This document shows positions 1-8,228 of a stretch of DNA of 64,000 nucleotides, in pieces. A model generated the notes under the pieces. It was not told the origin of the DNA and searched no databases. It was given only the letters and a program-made list of their open reading frames with translations. This DNA is from Acidobacteriota bacterium (GTDB lineage: Bacteria > Acidobacteriota > UBA6911): contig JAAYAJ010000064.1 in the NCBI GenBank assembly GCA_012719455.1, forward strand, positions 1 to 64,000, read 5' to 3'. Position 1 is the first letter of the stretch. Each line of letters opens with the position of its first letter. The position numbers were made by a program, and so were the translations under genes.

Positions 1-35
1 ATTCCCGGCACCACCAACCGCTTGAATCTTGGCAT
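1..35 (-). CDS. REP-associated tyrosine transposase (RAYT-like), N-terminal fragment cut by the window edge
   Basis: Only the first 11 complete codons are in the window; they read MPRFKRLVVPG followed by AT, so the next residue is Ile or Met. An AAGGAGG ribosome binding site sits 5-6 bases upstream of the ATG, so this is a real gene start. The peptide matches the characteristic opening of IS200-like (Y1_Tnp) REP-associated transposases, which usually continue PHHVTQRG. That continuation lies outside the window, so the family call rests on 11 residues plus the strong RBS. It points away from yifB. Confidence 0.5.
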   Translation of the reverse strand, partial: MPRFKRLVVPG

Positions 36-44
36 CACTCCTCC

Positions 45-86
45 TTTTCCGGGCCCGTGGCAGGGTGATCCATTTTTCCGGGCCCG
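45..86. repeat. Pair of 13-bp direct repeats upstream of the RAYT-like gene
   Basis: The 13-mer TTTTCCGGGCCCG occurs at 45-57 and again at 74-86, 29 bp apart start to start. Each copy has a self-complementary CGGGCCCG core. On the minus strand the copy nearer the gene runs into its ribosome binding site. RAYT genes are commonly flanked by REP palindromes, so this may be a REP-like unit. Confidence 0.45.
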
Positions 87-120
87 AGGAAACAGGTAAA
101 CGTGTGGGACGTCCCGGTTT

Positions 121-1653
121 TTATCCGATGTTACGGTCGAGGGTGCGGTATTGGATCGCCTCGGCGACGTGGCGCGGCTGGATCGTCCCGTCCCCCTCGA
201 GATCGGCCAGGGTCCGGGAAACCCGCAATATCCGGTCATAGGCCCGGGCCGACAGCCCCAGGCGCGTAACGGCATCCTCCAGCAGTCTTTCTCCCCCTGA
301 ATCGAGCCGGCAGAAGCGGCGCAGAAGCCGCGGCGCCATCTGCGCATTGCACGTGATGCCGTATCCCCCGAGCCGCTCCTGTTGAATCCGCCGCGCCACC
401 AGGATGCGTTCGCGCACCGCACGGGAATCTTCACTCTCCCCCTCCCCGGCCAGTTCCCGGTACGGGACCGCCGCCACCTGGACATGCAGGTCGATGCGGT
501 CGAAGAGGGGACCGGACACGCGGCAGAGGTAGCGCTGGACCATCGGCGGGGTGCAGGAGCATTCATGTTGCCGGTCGCCCCGGTACCCGCAGGGACAGGG
601 ATTCATGGCCGCGGCCATCATGAAGCGGGCCGGGAAGGTCAACGACCTCGCCGCCCGGGCGATGGAGACCTCTCCGTCTTCGAGCGGCTGCCGCAGGAGA
701 TCGAGCACCTGGCGGGGAAATTCCGGCAGTTCGTCCAGGAAAAGCACCCCGTTGTGGGCCAGGCTGACTTCCCCCGGCCGTGGGACCGCTCCCCCCCCGA
801 CGAGGCCGGCAGCCGAAACCGTGTGGTGGGGGGAACGAAAGGGGCGGCGGGAGATCAATCCCCCCCGGTCGGAAATCAGCCCGGCGACCGAGTGGATCTT
901 GGTGGTCTCGATCGCCTCGTCGAAGCTCATCGGCGGCAGGATGGTCGGTAACCGGCGGGCCAGCATGGTCTTCCCCGAACCGGGGGGGCCTACGAGCAGG
1001 ACATTGTGTCCGCCGGACACCGCCACCTCCATGGCGCGCTTGGCTTGGTACTGTCCCCGGATGTCGCGGAAATCGGCCTCCTGGAAGGATGAGGGAGCCA
1101 TCAGCCGGGCGCGGTCGATTGTGTGGGCTACCCAGGGCCGCTCCCCGTTGAGCAGGGCCACGACCTCGAGCAGGTTCCGGACGGGAAAGGCCCGCACCCC
1201 CTCCACGATCGCGGCCTCGGACGCGTTGGCCTCGGGAACGATCAGGGAAGAGATCCCCTGTTCGCGCGCCATCGAGGCCATCGGGAGCGCCCCGCGGACC
1301 GGGCGCACGCTGCCGTCAAGCGAAAGCTCCCCTGTGAAGAGGCAGGACACCGGATCCTGGGCGTGCACCAGGCCCGCGGCCCCCAGGATGCCCACGGCCA
1401 TGGGGAGATCGAAGGCCGCTCCCTCCTTCTTCAGGTTTGCCGGCGCCAGGTTGATGGTGATGTTTTTCGCGGGGATGGCAAAACCACAGTTGCGCAGCGC
1501 CGCCTTGATCCTCTGGTGACTTTCCCGCACCGCCGCGTCGGGGAGACCCACGGTCCTGAATTTCGGCTTTCTCCCCGACTCGAAATCGACCTCCACCCAG
1601 ATGGGATAGGCGGTGATCCCCACCACGGCCCCCGACCGCACCCGAAAAAGCAT
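121..1653 (-). CDS. yifB: YifB/ComM family Mg-chelatase-like AAA+ ATPase
   Basis: 510 residues, normal length for the family. Residues 1-180 form the ChlI-like domain. The AAA+ core follows, with Walker A GPPGSGKT at 222-229 and Walker B VLFLDE at about 303-308. A Cys pair (NPCPCG) at about 351-356 and the C-terminal Mg-chelatase domain complete it. ComM is a branch-migration helicase for integrating DNA in natural transformation; in non-competent species the role is less clear. The gene is divergent from hflX, with about 170 bp between them. Confidence 0.93.
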   Translation of the reverse strand: MLFRVRSGAVVGITAYPIWVEVDFESGRKPKFRTVGLPDAAVRESHQRIKAALRNCGFAIPAKNITINLAPANLKKEGAAFDLPMAVGILGAAGLVHAQDPVSCLFTGELSLDGSVRPVRGALPMASMAREQGISSLIVPEANASEAAIVEGVRAFPVRNLLEVVALLNGERPWVAHTIDRARLMAPSSFQEADFRDIRGQYQAKRAMEVAVSGGHNVLLVGPPGSGKTMLARRLPTILPPMSFDEAIETTKIHSVAGLISDRGGLISRRPFRSPHHTVSAAGLVGGGAVPRPGEVSLAHNGVLFLDELPEFPRQVLDLLRQPLEDGEVSIARAARSLTFPARFMMAAAMNPCPCGYRGDRQHECSCTPPMVQRYLCRVSGPLFDRIDLHVQVAAVPYRELAGEGESEDSRAVRERILVARRIQQERLGGYGITCNAQMAPRLLRRFCRLDSGGERLLEDAVTRLGLSARAYDRILRVSRTLADLEGDGTIQPRHVAEAIQYRTLDRNIG

Positions 1654-1755
1654 GTCTGTCCCCCACGCTATCTAATGCCCCGGTCCCTTTTTGAGCCGGA
1701 ATTTTGTCGGAAAGCGTGAAAATTACCGCACGCGCACCCCCGGGCGGGAGAATGT

Positions 1756-1764
1756 TGCTATAAT
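1756..1764 (+). promoter_or_regulatory. Extended -10 promoter for hflX
   Basis: TGCTATAAT at 1756-1764 is a perfect -10 hexamer with the extended TGn element. No -35 is recognisable 17 bp upstream, as is usual for extended -10 promoters. Transcription would begin near 1771, leaving a short leader before hflX. Confidence 0.55.
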
Positions 1765-1824
1765 TCAAGTTTCCAAATCAAAAAGGGGGGCACCATCCAG
1801 TCCATAGACGGCAATACCCAGGGC

Positions 1825-3432
1825 TTGAAACCATCCCAGCGAAGCGCGCTCGAACGCACCTTCCGGCGCCGGGTCTCACCCCGGCAGGTCGTTTCCCTGG
1901 AACTGGCACGTCACCTGGCCTCCATCTCGGCCGAACTCGGCCGGCAGGTGGGGGTGCTGCTGTCGCGCGACGGCGCCGTGCGCAGCGTGATCCTGGGGAA
2001 CGCGCAACGCCTGGAGCTCCCCGATATCGGCCGGCTGCGCGGAGGGACCGGCCGCTTCCGGGGACTGCGCCTGGTTCATACCCACCTCCGCGGCGAGCGG
2101 CTCACCCAGGATGACCTGACCGACCTCGCCCTGCTCCGCCTGGACCTGGTCGCGGCCATCCAGGTGGAGGAGGACGGGAACGCGGGAGGAATCGAAATCG
2201 CCCACATCCTGCCGATCCAGGACGACGCCTCCGCCCCGGCCGAGCCCTTCCGCACCATCTCGGCGCGCGACGTGCACAGTCTCGATTTCGATCCCGAGGA
2301 GGAGATCCGGGCCCTGGAGAGCGAATTCTCCCGGATGACCGCGGCGCGCGCAGACCAGCCGGCGCGCGAACGCGCCCTGCTCCTGATCACCGCGCCGGGG
2401 GAGAACGCCAGGACGGAAATCACCGAACTCGCCAAGGCCGCCGGAGCCGACGTCGCCGAGACCATCCAACTCGCCCGGGGGAAGATCCACCCCCGCACCG
2501 TCGTCGGCCGCGGGCGGCTTCAATCCCTCGCCCTTTCCGCCATGAGGCGCGGGGCCGACACGGTCCTGTTCGATATCGACCTCAAGCCGGCCCAGGCGCG
2601 CGCGTTCGAGGACTCCACGGGGCTCAAGGCGGTGGACCGCACCCAGTTGATCCTCGACATCTTCGCCCAGCGGGCCCGCAGCCGCGACGGGAAGCTGCAG
2701 GTGGAACTGGCGCAGTTGAAGTATTCTCTCCCCCGCCTGACCGAGGAGGACGCCGGGCTGTCGCGCCTGACCGGCGGCATCGGTGGTCGGGGTCCCGGGG
2801 AGACGGTACTCGAAATCGGGCGCCGCCGGGCCCGCAGCAGGATCCGTCGCCTGGAAAAGGAGATCGAAAAACTCTCCAGGCAGCGGGGGGTCCGCCGCCA
2901 GCGCCGAATGCGCCATGGGCTCCCCGTATTGTCGATCATCGGGTACACCAACGCGGGAAAGAGCACCCTCCTCAACGCCCTGACCAGGAGCAACATCGAC
3001 GTGGCTGACCAGATGTTCGTCACCCTGGACCCCACTTCCCGCCGGCTGCGCTTCCCGCGCCAGGGGGAAGTCATCATCACCGACACCGTCGGCTTCATCC
3101 ACGATCTCCCCCCGGATCTCATGACGGCCTTCCGCGCCACCCTCGAAGAACTGGCCGACGCCGACCTGCTGCTGCACGTCGTGGACGCGGCCGATCCGAA
3201 CCTGGAAAACAAGATGGAGGCCGTCGCCCGGGTGCTCGGAGAACTGGAACTCGGGGCTATCCCGAAGCTCATCGTCCTGAACAAGGCCGACCGTGTCCCC
3301 CCCGAGCAGCTCGCCGCCCTCGCTCGGCGCTACGAGGGGGTCGCCGTCAGCGCACTCCATCGCGAGGGGCTCGAGCAGCTGGTGGCGGCGGCGGAAGAGG
3401 TGGTCCGGCTGCGGCTGGCCCCCAAGGAATAA
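1825..3432 (+). CDS. hflX: GTPase HflX
   Basis: Ribosome-associated GTPase that splits stalled or hibernating ribosomes. The N-terminal HflX domain and an Arg-rich coiled helix precede the G domain: G1 GYTNAGKST near residue 372, G3 DTVGF near 420, G4 NKAD near 487. The first canonical start is TTG 1825. In-frame codons upstream still look like HflX: 1804-1824 read IDGNTQG, matching the family's usual 'GNTxGLKxSQ' opening. There is no stop and no ATG/GTG/TTG back to the promoter. A GGGGGG run lies 4-5 bases before an ATC at 1795, so the protein may start there on a rare codon. Confidence 0.93.
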   Translation: MKPSQRSALERTFRRRVSPRQVVSLELARHLASISAELGRQVGVLLSRDGAVRSVILGNAQRLELPDIGRLRGGTGRFRGLRLVHTHLRGERLTQDDLTDLALLRLDLVAAIQVEEDGNAGGIEIAHILPIQDDASAPAEPFRTISARDVHSLDFDPEEEIRALESEFSRMTAARADQPARERALLLITAPGENARTEITELAKAAGADVAETIQLARGKIHPRTVVGRGRLQSLALSAMRRGADTVLFDIDLKPAQARAFEDSTGLKAVDRTQLILDIFAQRARSRDGKLQVELAQLKYSLPRLTEEDAGLSRLTGGIGGRGPGETVLEIGRRRARSRIRRLEKEIEKLSRQRGVRRQRRMRHGLPVLSIIGYTNAGKSTLLNALTRSNIDVADQMFVTLDPTSRRLRFPRQGEVIITDTVGFIHDLPPDLMTAFRATLEELADADLLLHVVDAADPNLENKMEAVARVLGELELGAIPKLIVLNKADRVPPEQLAALARRYEGVAVSALHREGLEQLVAAAEEVVRLRLAPKE

Positions 3433-3503
3433 GGAGCGGGGCGCACCGCGTCAGGACGCCCGTTTCCCCATATACAAAAAGGGGATATTGTGTTAAAAGG
3501 GGC

Positions 3504-3551
3504 CCGATCGCAGAGATGGATCCCGGCGGCCCCCGCCGGGTGGCCGATCGC
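3504..3551 (+). repeat. GC hairpin flanked by 8-bp direct repeats upstream of the first selenoprotein gene
   Basis: CCCGGCGG/CCGCCGGG form an 8-bp stem with a 3-base loop at 3522-3540. The octamer CCGATCGC flanks it at 3504-3511 and 3544-3551. No T-run follows, so it is not a classic terminator. It lies within 75 bp of the downstream GTG start and could be a leader structure or a binding site. Confidence 0.35.
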
Positions 3552-3575
3552 CATGTATCGGAAGGGAAGGAAAAC

Positions 3576-5327
3576 GTGAAGAAAAAGCGACTTTTGACAG
3601 GCATCACCTTAATGGTTGCGGCGGCCCTGGCATGCGCCGGGCTGGCACCGCTCACCGCCCAGCAAGGCAAGGGCGCGCCCGCACCGATGATCACGGTCCT
3701 CAACCCGGCCATCGAGAACAAGATGGTCGATCGCATCCCGCTCTCCCCGCGCCTGGATACGCTCGAGGGGAAGACGATTTACCTGGTGGACATCAGCTGG
3801 GGGGGCCCCGACGCCGCCTACAGCGTGTTCGAGGAAATCGAGTCCTGGTTCGCGCAGAACATCCCCAGCACCAAGATCGTCATCAAGCGGAAGGCGGGCA
3901 TGTACACCCAGGATGACCCCGCTCTCTGGAAGGAAATCGCCAAGAACGGCAACGCCGCCTTGATCGGCATATCGGGTTGAGATGGCTGCACGTCGGCCGT
4001 GAGCCAACATGCCAGGACCTTGGAAAAGATGAACATCCCCACCGTCGCCGCCGCGGCCGCCAATGTCGTCGACTACGCGATGGGGTACGATTTCGAGTAT
4101 ACCAACGGGATGCCGATCCGCTACGTGGGTTTCCCGTTCCCGGTCGCCGGCCAGCCCCGGTCGGTGCACCATAGCTACATCTTCGAACGGAACGACCTCG
4201 TCTCCGGCAAACCGATGATGCAGGCCATCGTCGACGCCCTGACCAAGCCGTTGACCGAAAAGGAACAAATCTCCGGCACTCCCCCCGAGGCGCGCCCGGA
4301 ACCGCGGCTGCTCAAGGCGGACACCGAGGACAACCTGCAGCAGCTGTTCAAGGACATGGACTGGACCGACTACAACCCGATCATCCTGCCTACCGAGGAA
4401 CGGGTGGCCGCCATGCTCAAGGGGACCAGCCGCAAGGCGGACGAGGTCGTGAAGGTCATCAACTGGCCCGGCGGCGCCCGGGCGATGACGGTGGAAAAGG
4501 TGGCCGTCTGCGCGGTGATGGCCGGGGCCAAGCCGGCGCACTTCCCCCTGATCCTGGCCGTTTCCATGTCGGTCCCGTTCGGCAACTCGACCAGTTCCAT
4601 GGCCAACATGATCCTGGTCAACGGCCCCATCCGGAACGAACTCAAGATGAACTACGGCCTGAACGTCATGGGCCCCCATAACGAGGTCAACAGCGTGGTG
4701 GGCCGCGCCTACACCCTGCTGTCGAAGACGGCGGGGAACCTCCATTCAGGCAAGACGACGTTCAGCGGACTGGGGAGCAACATCCAGTACAACAACCTCT
4801 GCATCGCCGAAAACGAGGAGGCCCTGCCGGCGGGGTGGCAACCCACCCACGTGATGAAAGGGTTCAAGCCCACCGACAGCATCGTCACGGTAGGCACGGG
4901 CTGGAGCTACATCTCGAGCGTCGGCGAAGTCCAGCGGCACTACCCGGCGCAGTACCTGATCCGCGACTACCTGCGGTCGCTGACCGGGATGGGGGCCACC
5001 GTCATCATGACCCCGGAAGTCGCCGCCATTCTCAAGGACGCCCAGGGGTTCGCGACGAAGCGCGACCTGAGCAAGTGGCTGGCGGAGAACGTGGAAAAGA
5101 CCGTGGGCTCCTACTGGGGCAACGGCGTCGTCTCCACGATGTACTCCTCCATGGCCATGCAGGGGCTGGAGCCCTTCGCCTCCCAGCGCAATCAGGACCC
5201 TGAAACGATGATGAAACCTCTGCAGGCGGGACAGGTGAACATCGTCGTGGCGGGACAGGGGCAGACCACCTGGTTCGTGACCGACTTCGGCGTCGGCCGC
5301 GGAACCAAGGTGGACGACTGGAGGTAG
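3576..5327 (+). CDS. Exported UGSC-like selenoprotein 1 (UGA at codon 135 read as selenocysteine)
   Basis: One 583-residue protein if the in-frame TGA at 3978-3980 is Sec. GTG 3576 follows a GGGAAGG ribosome site and gives a Sec signal peptide (KKKR, then a hydrophobic stretch to about residue 27). Residues 35-180 resemble the UGSC-like domain: VLNP, SPRLDTLEGKTIYLVD, then GISG-U-DGCTS with a UxxC pair at U135/C138, then LEKMNIPTV. The remaining 400 residues (LPTEERVAAMLKGTS, AVMAG and others) match the second copy at 12253-13992, where UGA falls at the aligned site. Read as separate genes, the front piece lacks its redox Cys and the rear piece lacks a signal. Function is unknown; an exported redox role is an inference. 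Confidence 0.82.
3978..4005 (+). promoter_or_regulatory. Putative Sec codon and bacterial SECIS hairpin, copy 1
   Basis: UGA is followed after 3 bases by an 8-bp stem with one bulged G: 3984-3992 pairs with 3998-4005, with loop UCGGC at 3993-3997. Bacterial SECIS elements lie directly after the UGA, inside the coding sequence, with the loop roughly 12-20 bases downstream; this one fits. The loop is not the E. coli type, but these elements vary widely. Confidence 0.55.
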
Positions 5328-5353
5328 CCCGGGATCCCCGGGAGGACCACATC

Positions 5354-5395
5354 GGCCGCGGATCCGGGACACGCCCGGGTCCGCGGCCTTTTTTT
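5354..5395 (+). terminator. Rho-independent terminator of selenoprotein gene 1
   Basis: A 15-bp stem (5354-5368 with 5374-5388, one G-T wobble), a 5-base loop ACACG, then seven T residues at 5389-5395. It lies 26 bp after the stop codon and faces the convergent zinc-ribbon gene. Confidence 0.92.
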
Positions 5396-5400
5396 GTCCC

Positions 5401-6114
5401 TCAGCTTGCGGCGAGGGAACGGAGGGCCAGCATGGTGGCCTCGATATCACGGGAGGTGACGCGGGTTTGATCCGACGCGTCGAAATACTTCCTGCGCAGT
5501 TCCCTCTGCCTGTCGCTCTTTTCCTCGGGCGACAGGTCCGGATCCTGTTCGATGCGCTCGGTTTCCCGGTTCAGGCGTTCGTACTCCGAACCCAGCCGCT
5601 CGTTGTCCGCGATATAGGAGGTCAGCTGATGGTGAAGTTTTCCCAGGAGGAGGGAGAACCGGTCCATGTGCTGCCGCGCCGCGGGGTCGGAAATACCCGG
5701 GAACCGGTCCCGCACCTGATCGAGTGTTTCGGTCGCCAGCGCCTGATTGAGTTCAAACCCGCGCCCCGCGGGATCAGACATGTTCCGGTTCATGGAGGCG
5801 GTGAAATCACGGCAGAGCTCCTTCACTTCGTCCAACTCTCCGGGTGCCGGGGCGACCGGTTCGGAAAACCCGCCGTCCGGGACGGGGACATTTCCGGAGA
5901 CTCCGTCGGCCGGCCGATTCCACACGTACGCGGTCACCAACACGATAATCAGCGCCGCTACCGCCCCCCCAATGAGAATCCGGCTTCTCCGGCCGGAGCC
6001 GGAACCGCCCAGGAATCCGCCGTGGGCCGGAAGCAGGAGAGCGCCGCACCGTCGACAGCTCTGCGCATTGGCGGCATTGATCAGTCTGCATTCAGGACAT
6101 CGTTTCGAGACCAT
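5401..6114 (-). CDS. Zinc-ribbon membrane-anchored protein of unknown function
   Basis: 237 residues. The N-terminus has a zinc ribbon (CPECRLINAANAQSCRRCG, two CxxC knuckles) exposed to the cytoplasm. A Gly/Arg linker and one membrane helix (about residues 46-66, ILIGGAVAALIIVLVTAYVW) follow. The rest is a charged, helix-rich domain with heptad-like stretches (ERLNRETERIEQDPDLSPEEKSDRQRELRRKY, given in part: ERLNRETERI). It lies 54 bp downstream of the minor-pilin operon on the same strand and may be its last gene. No enzymatic motif was seen. Confidence 0.75.
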   Translation of the reverse strand: MVSKRCPECRLINAANAQSCRRCGALLLPAHGGFLGGSGSGRRSRILIGGAVAALIIVLVTAYVWNRPADGVSGNVPVPDGGFSEPVAPAPGELDEVKELCRDFTASMNRNMSDPAGRGFELNQALATETLDQVRDRFPGISDPAARQHMDRFSLLLGKLHHQLTSYIADNERLGSEYERLNRETERIEQDPDLSPEEKSDRQRELRRKYFDASDQTRVTSRDIEATMLALRSLAAS

Positions 6115-6168
6115 CCGTGACTACCTCAAGCTGATCCAGGATCAGGGATTTTCCGGCAGGGGACTCCC

Positions 6169-7683
6169 CTAGGGATCCATCCCGCCCAGAATCTCGCGGA
6201 ACGCTATCTGTCTCAGGGGTGCCAGGCCATTACCCATGTTAGCCAGCGCTCCGTCGTAGGTAGCGATCTGGCTGTTTCCCCGGATATCGAAATCGGTCTG
6301 GACTTCGTCGAAGGCGTACACGTTGCCCGTCTTCTTCACGCCGGCGACAATCAACCCCCCGTAAATGCCGTTGTTCATACCCCCGGTCCGGAAGGAGCCT
6401 TTGCCGATCACCAGGATGAGCCCGTCCCACCGGACCGCGCCGTTAATGGTGAGTTCCCCGGTGACGACAAGCAGCCCGGCCCCGGTAATGTTTCCGGCGG
6501 CCTTGCAATTGCCCCCGATCCAAGTGACCTTCGGGTTGCTCCGGCTACCCACCATGGCGGAGGTGAGGTCGGTGGTATCGTTGTTATTGTTGTTGTCGGA
6601 GATCCGGTAATCGGCCATGGCCCGGGACTCGTTGTAGGCGAACTCGTAGAGCCACTCCGGGTCCTTCAGCATCGCCTTGCTCGGATCGGCGTCGACCGAA
6701 TCGGTGATGTCCGCAATACACTGGCGGGCACTCGACCCCGTGCAGTTCCCCGTGATGTTCCCCTTCCCCTTGGTGGCCGTTTTGAGGATCTCGGAGGGGG
6801 AATAACCGTCCCCCCGGTCCGTGTCGATCGTCCCGATCCCCGGCCCGGCGCTGTTACCTATGATGTCGAAGGCATTCCCGGAGAAATTGGCGCTGATCTT
6901 GCTCCCGATCACGACGGCGGGGGAACCGAGATTGCCGAAGGGAAGGCCCTGACGGAAACGGGACTCGTAGACCACCACCGAGTTGCGCCGCGCATCGGCC
7001 CCGTTGCCGTCCCCGATGGTGCGGGCCACCCCGATGGAGCGGACAATGACGGTCCCATCGCCGTCATGGAAGGGGTTGTCGGCCGCATCCCGCGCGATTT
7101 CGGAGGCTTCGCCGTTGTTGTCGGTCACCTTCACGAAGTAGCGCGCGAGCACCAAGTTTCCCGATCCGTAGGGGTTGGCGACGGTGAACAGGTTGCCGTA
7201 TTTGGGAATCAGCTCGGTACCGGCAACGCCGCCCGACATGCCGGTGTTGATCAGCCCGTCGTCGGGCAGTGCGCTCAAGCTCGTCGAAGGGTCGGTGATA
7301 TCGAGCGCACGGAAGGTCTGCAGGCTCGCCAGGTTGCGGAAACCGACGGAACGGGCGGTGGTGAGATAATCACTGGTGTTGGTGTAGGCCCCGTCCGGAC
7401 CCTTGAGGATCTCGTCAAACATGAGGCCGCGGCAGAGTTCGCGCGCGTGCTCGATGCCCGCTCGGCCGGCGAACCGCGCCTGGACCATGCTCTCGCTGTT
7501 GTCGCTGATGCGCAGTTCCTCGACGCTCGACAGCGACAGGTATGCGGAAAAGGCCGTCAGGATCGCCAGCGCGATCATGACCACGAGCATGGCGACGCCG
7601 GATTCCTCCCTCAACCCGGGAAACCCGGGGTGGCGGGTTTCGGCGCCTTCGGCCCGATTTTCCTTGAGACTTGTTTTCGACAT
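6169..7683 (-). CDS. PilX-like type IV pilus assembly protein
   Basis: 504 residues. After a polar leader of about 29 residues comes a prepilin-like hydrophobic helix (GVAMLVVMIALAILTAFSAY) and the conserved RAGIEHA stretch of PilX-type proteins. A long, Gly/Asn-rich extracellular domain follows, including a repeated polar segment SDNNNNNDTTD near the middle. The usual GFTLIE cleavage motif is replaced by ESGVAMLV, as is common in PilX/GspK-like proteins. It is the last clear gene of the order pilV-like, pilW-like, fimT-like, pilX-like, with 23 bp to the preceding gene. The predicted role is a minor component at the pilus tip. Confidence 0.8.
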   Translation of the reverse strand: MSKTSLKENRAEGAETRHPGFPGLREESGVAMLVVMIALAILTAFSAYLSLSSVEELRISDNSESMVQARFAGRAGIEHARELCRGLMFDEILKGPDGAYTNTSDYLTTARSVGFRNLASLQTFRALDITDPSTSLSALPDDGLINTGMSGGVAGTELIPKYGNLFTVANPYGSGNLVLARYFVKVTDNNGEASEIARDAADNPFHDGDGTVIVRSIGVARTIGDGNGADARRNSVVVYESRFRQGLPFGNLGSPAVVIGSKISANFSGNAFDIIGNSAGPGIGTIDTDRGDGYSPSEILKTATKGKGNITGNCTGSSARQCIADITDSVDADPSKAMLKDPEWLYEFAYNESRAMADYRISDNNNNNDTTDLTSAMVGSRSNPKVTWIGGNCKAAGNITGAGLLVVTGELTINGAVRWDGLILVIGKGSFRTGGMNNGIYGGLIVAGVKKTGNVYAFDEVQTDFDIRGNSQIATYDGALANMGNGLAPLRQIAFREILGGMDP

Positions 7684-7706
7684 GGCGCGATCCCTCGTCT
7701 TGACGG

Positions 7707-8228
7707 TTAGTAGGGGGGAGAGGAGGCCTTGTAAGCGGGGGTGTGGCGGATCCCGCCCCCGTTCTCCACGATGATGTCGATGCGCAGGTTGTTGCGGGAG
7801 ATCAGCCGCACCCGCCCCGCGGAACCGTTCCCGGACAAGGGGATGGTCCCGTTGGGATGAAAGGTCACATATCCCCCGGGAAAGGTCACGGCGTCCCCCC
7901 CGTCGGAGGTGTTGAAGCTCATGCCGGTGGGCAAACCGAACGGACCCCGGATGGTCGTGCCGTCCGCCAGCTGCACGCGGTAGCCGTCCTCCGCGAAGCT
8001 GACGCGCAGCGGCTCGTTGCTCGACACCGCCCGCATCTTGGCGAAATGCAGCTGAGAGGTGACCTCCTGCGCGGCGAAGATCGTACTGTAACTGTTATAC
8101 ATGGCGGCCAGCCCGGGCACGGCGACGGCGGCTATGACACAGCCGAAAGCCAGCACGATCATCAGTTCCACCAGCGAAAACCCATCGCAGCGCGTGCGGT
8201 CCAGGATCGGTCTCATCATGCCGCTCAC
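7707..8228 (-). CDS. FimT/GspH-like minor pseudopilin
   Basis: 173 residues with a class III prepilin signal: CDGFSLVELMIVLAFGCVIAAVAVPGL (cleavage after Gly, Glu at +5; core GFSLVELMIV). The C-terminal part has the GspH/FimT beta pattern with FGLPTGMSF and VTFHPNGT. The start codon overlaps the stop of the upstream pilW-like gene (ATGA), which indicates translational coupling. It would be processed by PilD and built into the pilus tip complex. Confidence 0.85.
   Translation of the reverse strand: MSGMMRPILDRTRCDGFSLVELMIVLAFGCVIAAVAVPGLAAMYNSYSTIFAAQEVTSQLHFAKMRAVSSNEPLRVSFAEDGYRVQLADGTTIRGPFGLPTGMSFNTSDGGDAVTFPGGYVTFHPNGTIPLSGNGSAGRVRLISRNNLRIDIIVENGGGIRHTPAYKASSPPY

Noticed and set aside
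3516-5327. Reading the UGA-containing gene as a pseudogene or as two separate genes
   Set aside because: The frame is intact on both sides, the second half has no own ribosome site or signal, and the paralog has UGA at the aligned codon with Cys three residues later.
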